Source of the DNA: Clostridia bacterium
GTDB lineage: Bacteria; Bacillota; Clostridia; Christensenellales; Aristaeellaceae
Direction of reading: 5' to 3'
Assembly (NCBI GenBank): GCA_900754755.1
Contig: CAAEEC010000336.1
Span: 1 to 5,605, forward strand
DNA length: 5,605 bases
The first letter of the stretch is position 1; every line of letters starts with the position of its first letter. The translations under genes and the position numbers were made by a program. Shown in pieces: positions 1 through 5,421 of the stretch. The notes under the pieces were generated by a model, which saw only the letters and a list, made by a program, of their open reading frames with translations, was not told the origin of the DNA and searched no databases.

Positions 1-27
1 ACGCCGCCGGGGACGATTAAAGCGCGA

Positions 28-56
28 AAGGGCTTTGCCCCTCTCTTTGGTTTTTT
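28..56 (+). terminator. Possible weak intrinsic terminator
   Basis: A short perfect stem, GGGC-TTT-GCCC (30-33 with 37-40), is followed after about ten bases by a run of six T (51-56). It could terminate a plus-strand gene lying to the left: one plus frame ends in a TAA at 18-20 just before it, but too little of that frame is visible to call a gene. The stem is short and the T-run is not directly adjacent, so this is a weak call. Confidence 0.28.
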
Positions 57-66
57 GACAGTCTGA

Positions 67-88
67 GGCGGCGGAAGAAACCGCTGCC
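67..88. repeat. Imperfect inverted repeat (hairpin)
   Basis: GGCGGCGG (67-74) and CCGCTGCC (81-88) pair over eight positions with one G-U type mismatch around a six-base loop (aagaaa). There is no T-run on either side, so it is not an obvious terminator. Together with the hairpins at 28-56 and 133-168 it makes up most of what can be seen in the gene-free stretch 1-189. No coding frame there is supported. Confidence 0.4.
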
Positions 89-132
89 GCGCGCCAGTAG
101 CCACGGCCGGTATAATTCATCGACCGATAATC

Positions 133-168
133 GCCGCCAAGCTGCCATTGCACCGGCAGCTTGGCGGC
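133..168. repeat. Perfect 14-bp inverted repeat
   Basis: The arm at 133-146 (GCCGCCAAGCTGCC) is an exact reverse complement of 155-168, with an eight-base loop (147-154, attgcacc). It lies about 20 bp past the corrected stop codon of the minus-strand gene at 190-696, so it may end or protect that transcript. Neither flank has a T-run, so a classical intrinsic terminator is not shown. A REP-type palindrome is the alternative. Confidence 0.75.
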
Positions 169-189
169 CCATCCCTGCGGAGTTGTGCC

Positions 190-696
190 TCAACTCTCGT
201 GCGCCACGTTCATTACGCGCTTTTCGCAGTCCATCGTCACGCCAGCACTTCATCGGTGATTTCCCTGGAAAAACCCAAATCCAGCAACGGGCCCGGCCGT
301 TCTTCCTCCGCGTTTCCAAAAACGCCAAAGCGCAGGAATGTCAACGCGTCCACCATTTCCCGCGCCGAAAGCGCGCCGGGATCCTCCGTTCCAAAGCATA
401 CCTGGGCTTCTTCCATTTCCAGTTCTTCCAGATGGAAGCGCATAAAGAACGACACGGTTTCGTGCCGCTCGTCTTCTTCGTTCTCCAGCGCGGCTCGCAG
501 GCAATCTCTGGCCGCTGAAGCAAAAGCCTCTGCCTCGTCCAGTATCCCGGCCACGCCGGCCATCGCGTCATCCTTTTCCGTCAGTTCGCTGTCGATGTCC
601 AGGGGAAAAGGGCAAACCCGCATCGGCCGAGAACAAGTACACATCTTCGCCCCGTTCATACGCGACATCCGGATACATTTTGCTACCCAGCTTCAT
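190..696 (-). pseudogene. Small acidic protein, DUF2004-like, with two compensating frameshifts
   Basis: No single frame covers this gene, but three consecutive segments read as one 168-residue acidic protein if two indels are corrected. The start is ATG at 696 with GGGAGG at 704-709 and a 7-nt spacer. It reads MKLGSKMYPDVAYERGED and on to GLPF. One surplus base in the TTTTCCCC run (about 602-609) then shifts into the long middle frame, which carries PLDIDSELTEKDD and continues to ITDEVLA with a premature TGA at 237-239. Restoring one base there continues as VTMDCEKRVMNVAHES and stops at 190-192. The net shift is zero, which is why the whole span is divisible by three. The shape (acidic helical middle, then an LDLGF..EITDEVL.V strand near the end) resembles DUF2004 proteins from memory; the function is unknown. 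It could be a recent pseudogene or two sequencing errors. If the frame is taken as is, the conservative call is 237-668. Confidence 0.6.
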
Positions 697-731
697 GCCA
701 TCGCCTCCCATTTCGCATCGTTTGTAGCCTT

Positions 732-760
732 ATGATACCACGCCTTCGCGCCTTTGGCAA
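732..760 (-). promoter_or_regulatory. Minus-strand sigma-A type promoter
   Basis: Read on the minus strand, TTGCCA (760-755) and TATCAT (737-732) are separated by exactly 17 bp. The -10 box is preceded by TGG, giving an extended -10. Transcription would begin near 725, leaving about 29 nt of leader before the ATG at 696 and including the ribosome binding site at 704-709. This fits the frameshifted gene and supports its corrected start. Confidence 0.65.
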
Positions 761-822
761 TGCCGTTCCCTCCAAATGAGACAGTGAAAAAAGAAACCGC
801 TCCGTTAGTGGGGAGCATACCA

Positions 823-854
823 TTTTCCGGCAGATACAATCCTTTTTTCGGCAG
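823..854 (+). repeat. Direct repeat, 21-bp spacing, upstream of the operon promoter
   Basis: TTTTCCGGCAG (823-833) and TTTTTCGGCAG (844-854) match at 10 of 11 positions and lie 21 bp apart, two helical turns. They sit just upstream of the proposed -35 at 859. The arrangement suits a dimeric activator binding one face of the DNA, but no regulator is encoded in the window and this role is inferred. Confidence 0.4.
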
Positions 855-858
855 GAAA

Positions 859-888
859 TTGCCACCCAAACGGCGAATGAAACATTAT
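859..888 (+). promoter_or_regulatory. Likely promoter of the lactonase-etfBA operon
   Basis: TTGCCA (859-864) and CATTAT (883-888) are separated by 18 bp. Transcription would start near 895, giving a leader of about 75 nt before the ATG at 969, with AAGGAG at 954-959 as ribosome binding site. The -10 is weak, which would suit an activated promoter with the direct repeat just upstream. Confidence 0.45.
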
Positions 889-903
889 GTAGCAAAGATG
901 CAA

Positions 904-918
904 TTTGGCCATGCCAAA
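904..918. promoter_or_regulatory. Palindrome, possible operator
   Basis: TTTGGC-CAT-GCCAAA is a perfect 6-bp inverted repeat with a 3-bp spacer. It lies just downstream of the predicted transcription start of the lactonase-etfBA operon, where a repressor would block initiation or elongation. An overlapping alternative pairing (GCCAT 908-912 with ATGGC 919-923) also exists. The regulator is unknown. Confidence 0.4.
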
Positions 919-968
919 ATGGCGGCTGTGGCAAAACGATATTCTACTCGGTTAAGGAGTGAGCGATA

Positions 969-1988
969 ATGTTGTTCTATTTGGGAACCTACACCCAGCG
1001 CGGCGGGGCGGGCGTGCTGGGCTGCGAACTGGGCGCGGAAAACGCCATGCGCGTGATCGGCAGCGTATTCCTCAAAGACCCGACCTATGTCATCGCCAAC
1101 GCGCGGCGCGACCGGCTATTTTGCGTGTGCGAAGCGCCGGCGGAAGGCGAAGAAGGCGGCAGCGCGGCTTCTTTTTCGCTGGGGGAAGACGGCGCGCCCG
1201 TGCTGCTTTCCCGGCAAAACGCGGTGGGCCGGGGGCCCTGTCACTTGTGCCTCTCGCCGGATGAGCGGTTTTTGTACCTAGCCAACTATGTTTCCGGCAG
1301 CGTCAGCGTTTTCCCCGTGGAGGAAGGCGGGCGGCTGGGCGCGCTTTTGCAACTGGTGCAGCACGAGGGCCACGGCCCCAACGCGGGTCGGCAGCAGGGG
1401 CCGCACGCGCATCAGGTGGTGTTTTTGCCGCAGGAAAACGCGCTGTGCTGCGTGGATCTGGGGGCGGACGCGCTGTTTACCTACGCGCAGGATCGGGACA
1501 CCGGACGGCTTTCCCTGAACGATCGCTTCTCCCTGCCGGCGGGCTATGGGCCGCGCCACCTGGCAAAGGGCGAAGGCAACCTGTTCTATCTGGCGCACGA
1601 ACTGGAAAGCGCCGTGAGCGTATTGCGGCGCGCAAACGGCCAGTGGACCTTGCTGGAAACGCATTCCACCCTGCCGGCGCCGCGTGCGGATAACACGGTC
1701 GCCGCCGTGCGCGTGTTCGAAGGCCGCGTGATGGTTTCCAACCGCGGGCACGATTCCATCGCCGTGTTCGCCATCGAGGGTGAACGGCTGCGGCCGCTGG
1801 GCATTTTCCCCACGCCTGGGCCGGTGCCGCGCGACTTCTATCCCTTAAAGGATGGCCGCATCCTCATCGCGCACCAGGAGGGCGATGTAACGCTCGCGCG
1901 CCTGGCGGAGGACGGATTTATCCCCCTTTCGCACCTCGACGTGCGCGGCGCGGTGTGCGTGCTGCCCTTTGAGGAGGAAATGGCATGA
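969..1988 (+). CDS. Lactonase family beta-propeller protein (6-phosphogluconolactonase/YbhE-like)
   Basis: This 339-residue protein matches the size and pattern of the seven-bladed beta-propeller lactonases (Pgl/YbhE, Pfam Lactonase), which hydrolyse sugar lactones in the cytoplasm. Visible family marks are FYLGTYT at residues 3-9, GPCHLCLSPDERFLYLANY near 89-107, GPHAHQV at 144-150, YGPRHL at 193-198, SNRGHDSIAVF at 257-267 and PRDF near 287-290 in the last blade. There is no signal peptide. The ATG at 969 has GGAG at 956-959 with a 9-nt spacer. The stop TGA overlaps the etfB start (ATGA), so translation is coupled to the electron-transfer flavoprotein. The family includes 6-phosphogluconolactonase, but the substrate cannot be read from the sequence. 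Its placement beside an ETF suggests it opens a lactone made by an ETF-linked dehydrogenase. That is inference. Confidence 0.88.
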   Translation: MLFYLGTYTQRGGAGVLGCELGAENAMRVIGSVFLKDPTYVIANARRDRLFCVCEAPAEGEEGGSAASFSLGEDGAPVLLSRQNAVGRGPCHLCLSPDERFLYLANYVSGSVSVFPVEEGGRLGALLQLVQHEGHGPNAGRQQGPHAHQVVFLPQENALCCVDLGADALFTYAQDRDTGRLSLNDRFSLPAGYGPRHLAKGEGNLFYLAHELESAVSVLRRANGQWTLLETHSTLPAPRADNTVAAVRVFEGRVMVSNRGHDSIAVFAIEGERLRPLGIFPTPGPVPRDFYPLKDGRILIAHQEGDVTLARLAEDGFIPLSHLDVRGAVCVLPFEEEMA

Positions 1989-2764
1989 GAATCCTGGTGT
2001 GCGTAAAGCAGGTGCCGGCCACCGCGCACGTCACTGTGGACGAAAAAACCGGCGTTTTGCAGCGCGAAGGCGTGGAGAGCAAGCTGAATCCCTACGATCT
2101 TTTCGCGCTGGAAACCGCGCTGCGCCTGCGGGAAGAAGCGGGCGGCACGGTCACGGCCATCACCATGGGCCCGCCGCAGGCGCAGGCTGCCATCCGCGAA
2201 ACCTTCTGGATGGGCGCGGACGAGGGCTATGTGCTCGCCGACCGGCGGCTGGCCGGAGCCGATGTGCTCGCCACCAGTTACGCGCTTTCCCAGGGCATCG
2301 CCGCCATCGGCGCGTTCGACGTGATCCTGTGCGGCAAGCAGACCACCGATGGGGACACCGCGCAGGTCGGCCCCGCGCTGGCCGAGCACCTGGGACTGCC
2401 GCACGCGGCCTGGGTTTCGCGCCTGGAGCGGGCGGAAGGCGGGCTGATCGCGTATCAGGAATTGCAAAGCGCCATCCACGCGGTGTTTTTGCCGTTTCCC
2501 TGCCTCGTCACCGTGGAGCAGGACATTTATACGCCCCGCCTGCCCAGCCTGAAGCGCAAGCGCGAAACCGCCGGGCGCGAAGTGACTGTCATGGGGCTGG
2601 ACGCCTTTGCCGACCAGGATGAGGCGCATTATGGCCTGAACGGTTCGCCCACGCAGGTGGAGCGCATCTTCCCGCCGCCCTCCGCCCCGCCGGCGGAACG
2701 GTACGAAGGCGAAACCGCCGCGGAAGCGCTGGTGGAGCGGCTCCGCGCGCTGAAATTTTTGTGA
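1985..2764 (+). CDS. etfB: Electron transfer flavoprotein subunit beta
   Basis: This 259-residue protein is a clear EtfB/FixA homologue, the partner of EtfA in a soluble flavoprotein that shuttles electrons from flavin dehydrogenases. It begins with MRILVCVKQVP, followed by LNPYD near 35-38, TMGPPQA at 60-66, WMGADEGYVLADR at 75-87, GADVLATSY at 91-99 and the nucleotide-binding loop DGDTAQVGP at 122-130. The signature region P-C-L-V-T-V is near residues 173-178, followed by TPRLPSL. The loop and the GADxLATSY segment look like the EtfB group from anaerobes that can hold a second, bifurcating FAD, but this cannot be proven by eye. In the normally conserved INEPRLPSL segment it has IYTPRLPSL. 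The ATG at 1985 has GGAGG at 1973-1977 with a 7-nt spacer and overlaps the lactonase stop. The gene ends 8 bp before etfA. Confidence 0.95.
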   Translation: MRILVCVKQVPATAHVTVDEKTGVLQREGVESKLNPYDLFALETALRLREEAGGTVTAITMGPPQAQAAIRETFWMGADEGYVLADRRLAGADVLATSYALSQGIAAIGAFDVILCGKQTTDGDTAQVGPALAEHLGLPHAAWVSRLERAEGGLIAYQELQSAIHAVFLPFPCLVTVEQDIYTPRLPSLKRKRETAGREVTVMGLDAFADQDEAHYGLNGSPTQVERIFPPPSAPPAERYEGETAAEALVERLRALKFL

Positions 2765-2772
2765 GGTGCGCC

Positions 2773-3960
2773 ATGGCTCAAATCATCCTGAACAAAAACG
2801 CCTGCGCGGGCTGCGGCGCGTGCGCGCGCGCCTGCCCCTTCGCCGCCATTGAAATGCGCGGGCAATACCCGCAGATCCTAGACGCGTGCCGCGTGTGCGG
2901 CTTGTGCGTGCGCGCCTGCCCCTTTGGCGCGCTCAAAAAGGAAGAAATCGCCCGCGAAGCGGCGGATCTTTCGCAATATAAGGGGATTTTCGTGTTCGCG
3001 GAAATCGCAAACGGCCAGCCGCATCCCGTGGTGCTGGAACTGTTGGGCAAGGCGCGCGCGCTGCTGGGCGCGAGGAAAGAGCCCGTGCGCGCGGTGGCCG
3101 CCGGTGAAAACGCCCTGGATTGCGCGCGGGAGCTGTGCCACTGGGGCGCGGATGAAGTGCTGCTCTACGACAGCCCGGAATTTTCCGTGTTCCGCGCGGA
3201 CGCGTATGCCGACGCGCTGGAAGACGCGATTTTGGCCTATAAGCCCACGGCTGTGCTGGTGGGGGCCACGGCGCTGGGCCGCTCGCTCGCGCCGCGCGTA
3301 GCCGCCCGGCTGAAAACCGGCCTCACCGCGGACTGCACGGGTCTCGAGCTGCGCGAAGACGGCGGCCTGGTGCAGACCCGGCCCGCCTTTGGCGGCGACA
3401 TCATGGCGCAAATCGTCACGCCGCGCACGCGGCCGCAGTTCGCCACGGTGCGCTACCGCGTGATGGAGGCCCTGCCGCGCACGGATGAGCCCACGGGCCA
3501 GGTGGTTCTCCGTGCGATTCCGCCCATTCGCTCGCAAGCGCGCATGCTGGAAAGCCAGCCCATCCCGCCCGCCCGGAGCATTTCCGAGGCGGACATTCTG
3601 GTGGCCGCGGGCCGCGGCGTGCGCAAAGAAACGGATTTGCAAATGCTGCGCGAACTGGCCACGCTGCTGGGCGGGGAACTGGCCGTCAGCCGCCCGCTGG
3701 TGGAGCGCGGCTGGGAGACCAACGCGCGCCAGATCGGCCTTTCGGGCCGGGCGGTGCGGCCGCGGTTGCTCATCACCTGCGGCATTTCCGGCGCGGTGCA
3801 GTTCACCGCCGCCATGAGCGGCGCGCAGCGCGTGGTGGCCATCAACACCGATCCCGAAGCGCCCATTTTCCGCCGCGCGGACATCGCCGTGGTGGCCGAT
3901 CTCTACGAAGTCGTGCCCCGGCTGATCGCCGCGGCAAAGGAGGGAAAGCACGATCGTTGA
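2773..3960 (+). CDS. etfA: Electron transfer flavoprotein subunit alpha with N-terminal 2[4Fe-4S] ferredoxin domain
   Basis: This 395-residue protein fuses a two-cluster ferredoxin to EtfA/FixB. Cysteines 11, 14, 17, 21 and 39, 42, 45, 49 form two CxxCxxCxxxCP motifs. The EtfA N-terminal domain follows (FVFAE near 73-77, GATALGRSLAPRVAARLK from about 164, GLTADCTGLEL to about 193). The FAD domain carries SRPLVERGW (306-314), CGISGAVQF (336-344) and AINTDPEAPIF (356-366). With EtfB it should bind FAD and pass electrons between a dehydrogenase and ferredoxin or NAD. Ferredoxin-type EtfA is known from caffeyl-CoA reductase and lactate dehydrogenase complexes of acetogens. I chose ATG 2773 over GTG 2761 because the ribosome binding site GAGGTG (2763-2768) overlaps the GTG. 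Two pocket positions differ from the usual EtfA: GLSG instead of GQTG, and VQF instead of IQH. The stop TGA lies inside the left terminal repeat of the element at 3957-4152. Confidence 0.94.
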   Translation: MAQIILNKNACAGCGACARACPFAAIEMRGQYPQILDACRVCGLCVRACPFGALKKEEIAREAADLSQYKGIFVFAEIANGQPHPVVLELLGKARALLGARKEPVRAVAAGENALDCARELCHWGADEVLLYDSPEFSVFRADAYADALEDAILAYKPTAVLVGATALGRSLAPRVAARLKTGLTADCTGLELREDGGLVQTRPAFGGDIMAQIVTPRTRPQFATVRYRVMEALPRTDEPTGQVVLRAIPPIRSQARMLESQPIPPARSISEADILVAAGRGVRKETDLQMLRELATLLGGELAVSRPLVERGWETNARQIGLSGRAVRPRLLITCGISGAVQFTAAMSGAQRVVAINTDPEAPIFRRADIAVVADLYEVVPRLIAAAKEGKHDR

Positions 3961-3987
3961 CAAACCTGCGGTTTGCCAACGAGATTT

Positions 3988-4040
3988 CCCGATTGCTTGT
4001 CTACGCACCGCTTCGCGGGCTTCAACGGCCAGCAATCGGG
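3988..4040. repeat. Stem-loop 1 of the palindromic element
   Basis: CCCGATTGCT (3988-3997) pairs perfectly with AGCAATCGGG (4031-4040). The 33-base loop contains a smaller perfect hairpin, CCGC-TTC-GCGG (4008-4018). Confidence 0.7.
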
Positions 4041-4048
4041 GCGGGAAT

Positions 4049-4091
4049 GTATTTTTCTCCGCAAATGCAAGCATTTGCTCCCGAAAAATAC
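4049..4091. repeat. Stem-loop 2 of the palindromic element
   Basis: GTATTTTTC (4049-4057) pairs perfectly with GAAAAATAC (4083-4091), and inside it GCAAATGC (4061-4068) pairs with GCATTTGC (4071-4078) around a two-base centre. The two stems are joined by small matching bulges (TCC and TCCC). This makes a 43-base near-continuous palindrome. Confidence 0.8.
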
Positions 4092-4120
4092 CAGAAATGA
4101 CGTACACGCCGTCATTTCTG
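4092..4120. repeat. Stem-loop 3 of the palindromic element
   Basis: CAGAAATGACG (4092-4102) is an exact reverse complement of 4110-4120, with a seven-base loop (tacacgc). It directly abuts stem-loop 2 with no spacer, so the two would stack coaxially in RNA. Confidence 0.8.
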
Positions 4121-4160
4121 ATTTAAGCCTCGTTCTTCCGATACTTTGTCAATGCTCTGA

Positions 4161-4190
4161 GCTCCCCTTTGGGAAAGGGGAGCCTTTTGG
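4161..4190 (+). terminator. Intrinsic terminator of the lactonase-etfBA operon
   Basis: GCTCCCCTTT (4161-4170) pairs perfectly with AAAGGGGAGC (4174-4183) around GGG, followed by CTTTTGG. It lies 200 bp past the etfA stop, after the palindromic element. The operon transcript would therefore include that element in its 3' end. Confidence 0.7.
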
Positions 4191-4221
4191 TTAGTGGTAC
4201 GCCAGTATGAAGCAGCACTGC

Positions 4222-4255
4222 CCAAAAGCCTCCTTTTTCCCGAAGGGAAAAGGGG
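4222..4255 (-). terminator. Intrinsic terminator of the secreted-protein gene
   Basis: Read on the minus strand, CCCCTTTTCCC (4255-4245), loop TTC and GGGAAAAAGGAGG (4241-4229, two bulged A) form a strong stem followed by CTTTTGGG. It begins about 25 nt past the stop codon at 4281-4283 and converges on the plus-strand terminator at 4161-4190. Confidence 0.7.
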
Positions 4256-4280
4256 CGCACGCAGGCCGTCTGTGGCGGGA

Positions 4281-5372
4281 TCATTCTCTCTCGCGCAGCA
4301 GCACCTCGCTGTTGGGCGAATCGATCACCTCTCCCGACAGGGCGCTTACCAGGCAGGTGATTTGGTAGTGGCCGGTTTCGCCGGTAAACACGCCCTGGAA
4401 TTCCCAGATGGGCAACAGGCGCACGTGCGCCGCGTCATTTTCGCGCACTTCGGCCATATAGCACAGCCGCACACGGCTGAATTCCCCCTCGCCGTACAGT
4501 TCCAGAGAGGAACGCACATCCTCCGAATTGGCCAGGCTCAGCGCCGCCGCGCGGTAGGAAATCAGCGCTTGCGGTTCCCCACTAGACTTTGGCATATACG
4601 GCGAAAACAGGGTGAGCCTTTCCACGCCCGCGGGCGAGAGCACGGCTTCTGTGCACAGAGGCAACCAGTGCGCCCCATACCAGAGGGAATAACTGGCCGA
4701 TAGCGGCAGGCCGTTGACCACCTGCTCAAAGGTCAGCACATAGGCGATTTCATCATCGGCTTCTACGCCAGGCAGTACCCGGCCCGCGAAATCTTTGCCC
4801 AGGGCGGCGTAATTCCCCGTTTCCTCTTCCACACGTGCGATGTACTGCGCACCGTTAACGGAATACGCGCCGCTACACTGCATCTGGAGGCCGAGTCCCG
4901 TCGCGCGGATCAGCTCGTCCACCCGCCGCGCCGCTTCTTCGCGCGAGGCAAACTGAAAATCCTCTTCGCCAAAATGCCCGCGGTTGCTGGCAAAGAGCCA
5001 ATCGATGTAGGGCGAATCCTTGACGTAGAGGGTCTGGTTCGAGTATCCCTGCACACGCAGGAATCTGCCCTCGCCCAACGCGTAGCCACAAGAGTAGTAG
5101 TATTGCGTGTCCTCGTCCTCCAGCATGGCGGGCACGCCGAAATACGCGCCCAAGTTCTGCGCCAGAGCTTCGTGCCCGCTGGCGGGATCCCAGAACGTGC
5201 CTTCGATCACAGGCGCTTCGGCGATGGAGGCGTCCACCATGGCGTGAAAGCACACGCCGTTGATTTCCTCCTGGAAAGCGACCAGGCCCCCGGTTTCTTC
5301 CTCCGCCAGGCCGGCGGAAGCCAGTAGGCACAGCGCCAGCAGGGCGCAAAGCGCTTTGGACAACTTTAGCAT
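4281..5372 (-). CDS. Secreted protein of unknown function (tandem paralogue family)
   Basis: This 363-residue protein is not one I recognise. Starting at ATG 5372, it opens with a classic signal peptide: MLKLSK, a hydrophobic core rich in Ala, Leu and Cys, and likely cleavage after ASAGLA at residue 23, before EEE. No lipobox is convincing, because the residue before Cys15 is Leu. The rest is acidic, has no further membrane segment, and should act outside the cell. The C-terminal part (VRLLPIWEFQGVF followed by SALSGEVID) recalls the W-rich strand and 'NAxTGE' turn seen in PepSY/YycI-like extracellular domains; this is only a resemblance. The start was chosen over ATG 5408 because GGAG at 5381-5384 sits 8 nt before 5372 and the signal peptide begins there. 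It follows a paralogue by 49 bp and ends at its own terminator. Confidence 0.8.
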   Translation of the reverse strand: MLKLSKALCALLALCLLASAGLAEEETGGLVAFQEEINGVCFHAMVDASIAEAPVIEGTFWDPASGHEALAQNLGAYFGVPAMLEDEDTQYYYSCGYALGEGRFLRVQGYSNQTLYVKDSPYIDWLFASNRGHFGEEDFQFASREEAARRVDELIRATGLGLQMQCSGAYSVNGAQYIARVEEETGNYAALGKDFAGRVLPGVEADDEIAYVLTFEQVVNGLPLSASYSLWYGAHWLPLCTEAVLSPAGVERLTLFSPYMPKSSGEPQALISYRAAALSLANSEDVRSSLELYGEGEFSRVRLCYMAEVRENDAAHVRLLPIWEFQGVFTGETGHYQITCLVSALSGEVIDSPNSEVLLRERE

Positions 5373-5421
5373 CTCTTTCTCTCCTCTCTCTATGGATGTT
5401 TGTTGCATTTCCCGGCGATGC

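Larger units (their letters stand above)
3957..4152. mobile_element. 196-bp palindromic inverted-repeat element (MITE-like or structured RNA)
   Basis: The element is bounded by TTGACAAA (3957-3964) and its exact complement TTTGTCAA (4145-4152). Further inside, the ends still match as inverted repeats: CGG 3969-3971 with CCG 4138-4140, and AACGAG 3978-3983 with CTCGTT 4129-4134. This gives imperfect terminal repeats of about 25 bp. Between them lie three strong stems (3988-4040, 4049-4091, 4092-4120), so a transcript would fold as a closed multi-arm structure. No transposase is present and no clear target duplication is seen. It overlaps the etfA stop codon and ends 8 bp before a terminator, so it lies in the 3' part of the operon transcript. 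A non-autonomous MITE is my preferred reading; a conserved structured RNA is the alternative. Confidence 0.6.

Noticed and set aside
55..116. TTGACA (55-60) and TATAAT (111-116) as a promoter
   Set aside because: Both boxes look ideal alone but are 50 bp apart, and neither has a matching partner at 16-18 bp. No gene follows on the plus strand.
17..328. 103-codon minus-strand frame at the left end
   Set aside because: It reads across three hairpins and overlaps the corrected C-terminus of the gene at 190-696 in another frame. The product is very basic and unlike a folded protein.
754..969. 71-codon plus-strand frame starting at TTG before the lactonase
   Set aside because: There is no ribosome binding site, it covers the proposed promoter, repeats and palindrome, and it resembles no known protein.
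1838..2629. 263-codon minus-strand open frame opposite etfB and the lactonase end
   Set aside because: It overlaps two well-supported genes, has no recognisable motif, and its composition is typical of antisense reading of high-GC codons.
2878..4107. Long 409-codon minus-strand open frame opposite etfA
   Set aside because: It is an antisense shadow of a highly confident etfA gene in GC-rich DNA. Its product is rich in His, Arg, Ala and Gly with no family motif, and it runs through the palindromic element.
3957..4120. CRISPR array
   Set aside because: The repeats are inverted, differ from each other and are not regularly spaced direct repeats.
3973..4194. 73-codon plus-strand frame after etfA
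   Set aside because: It consists of the palindromic element plus the terminator stem, and no ribosome binding site precedes its start.
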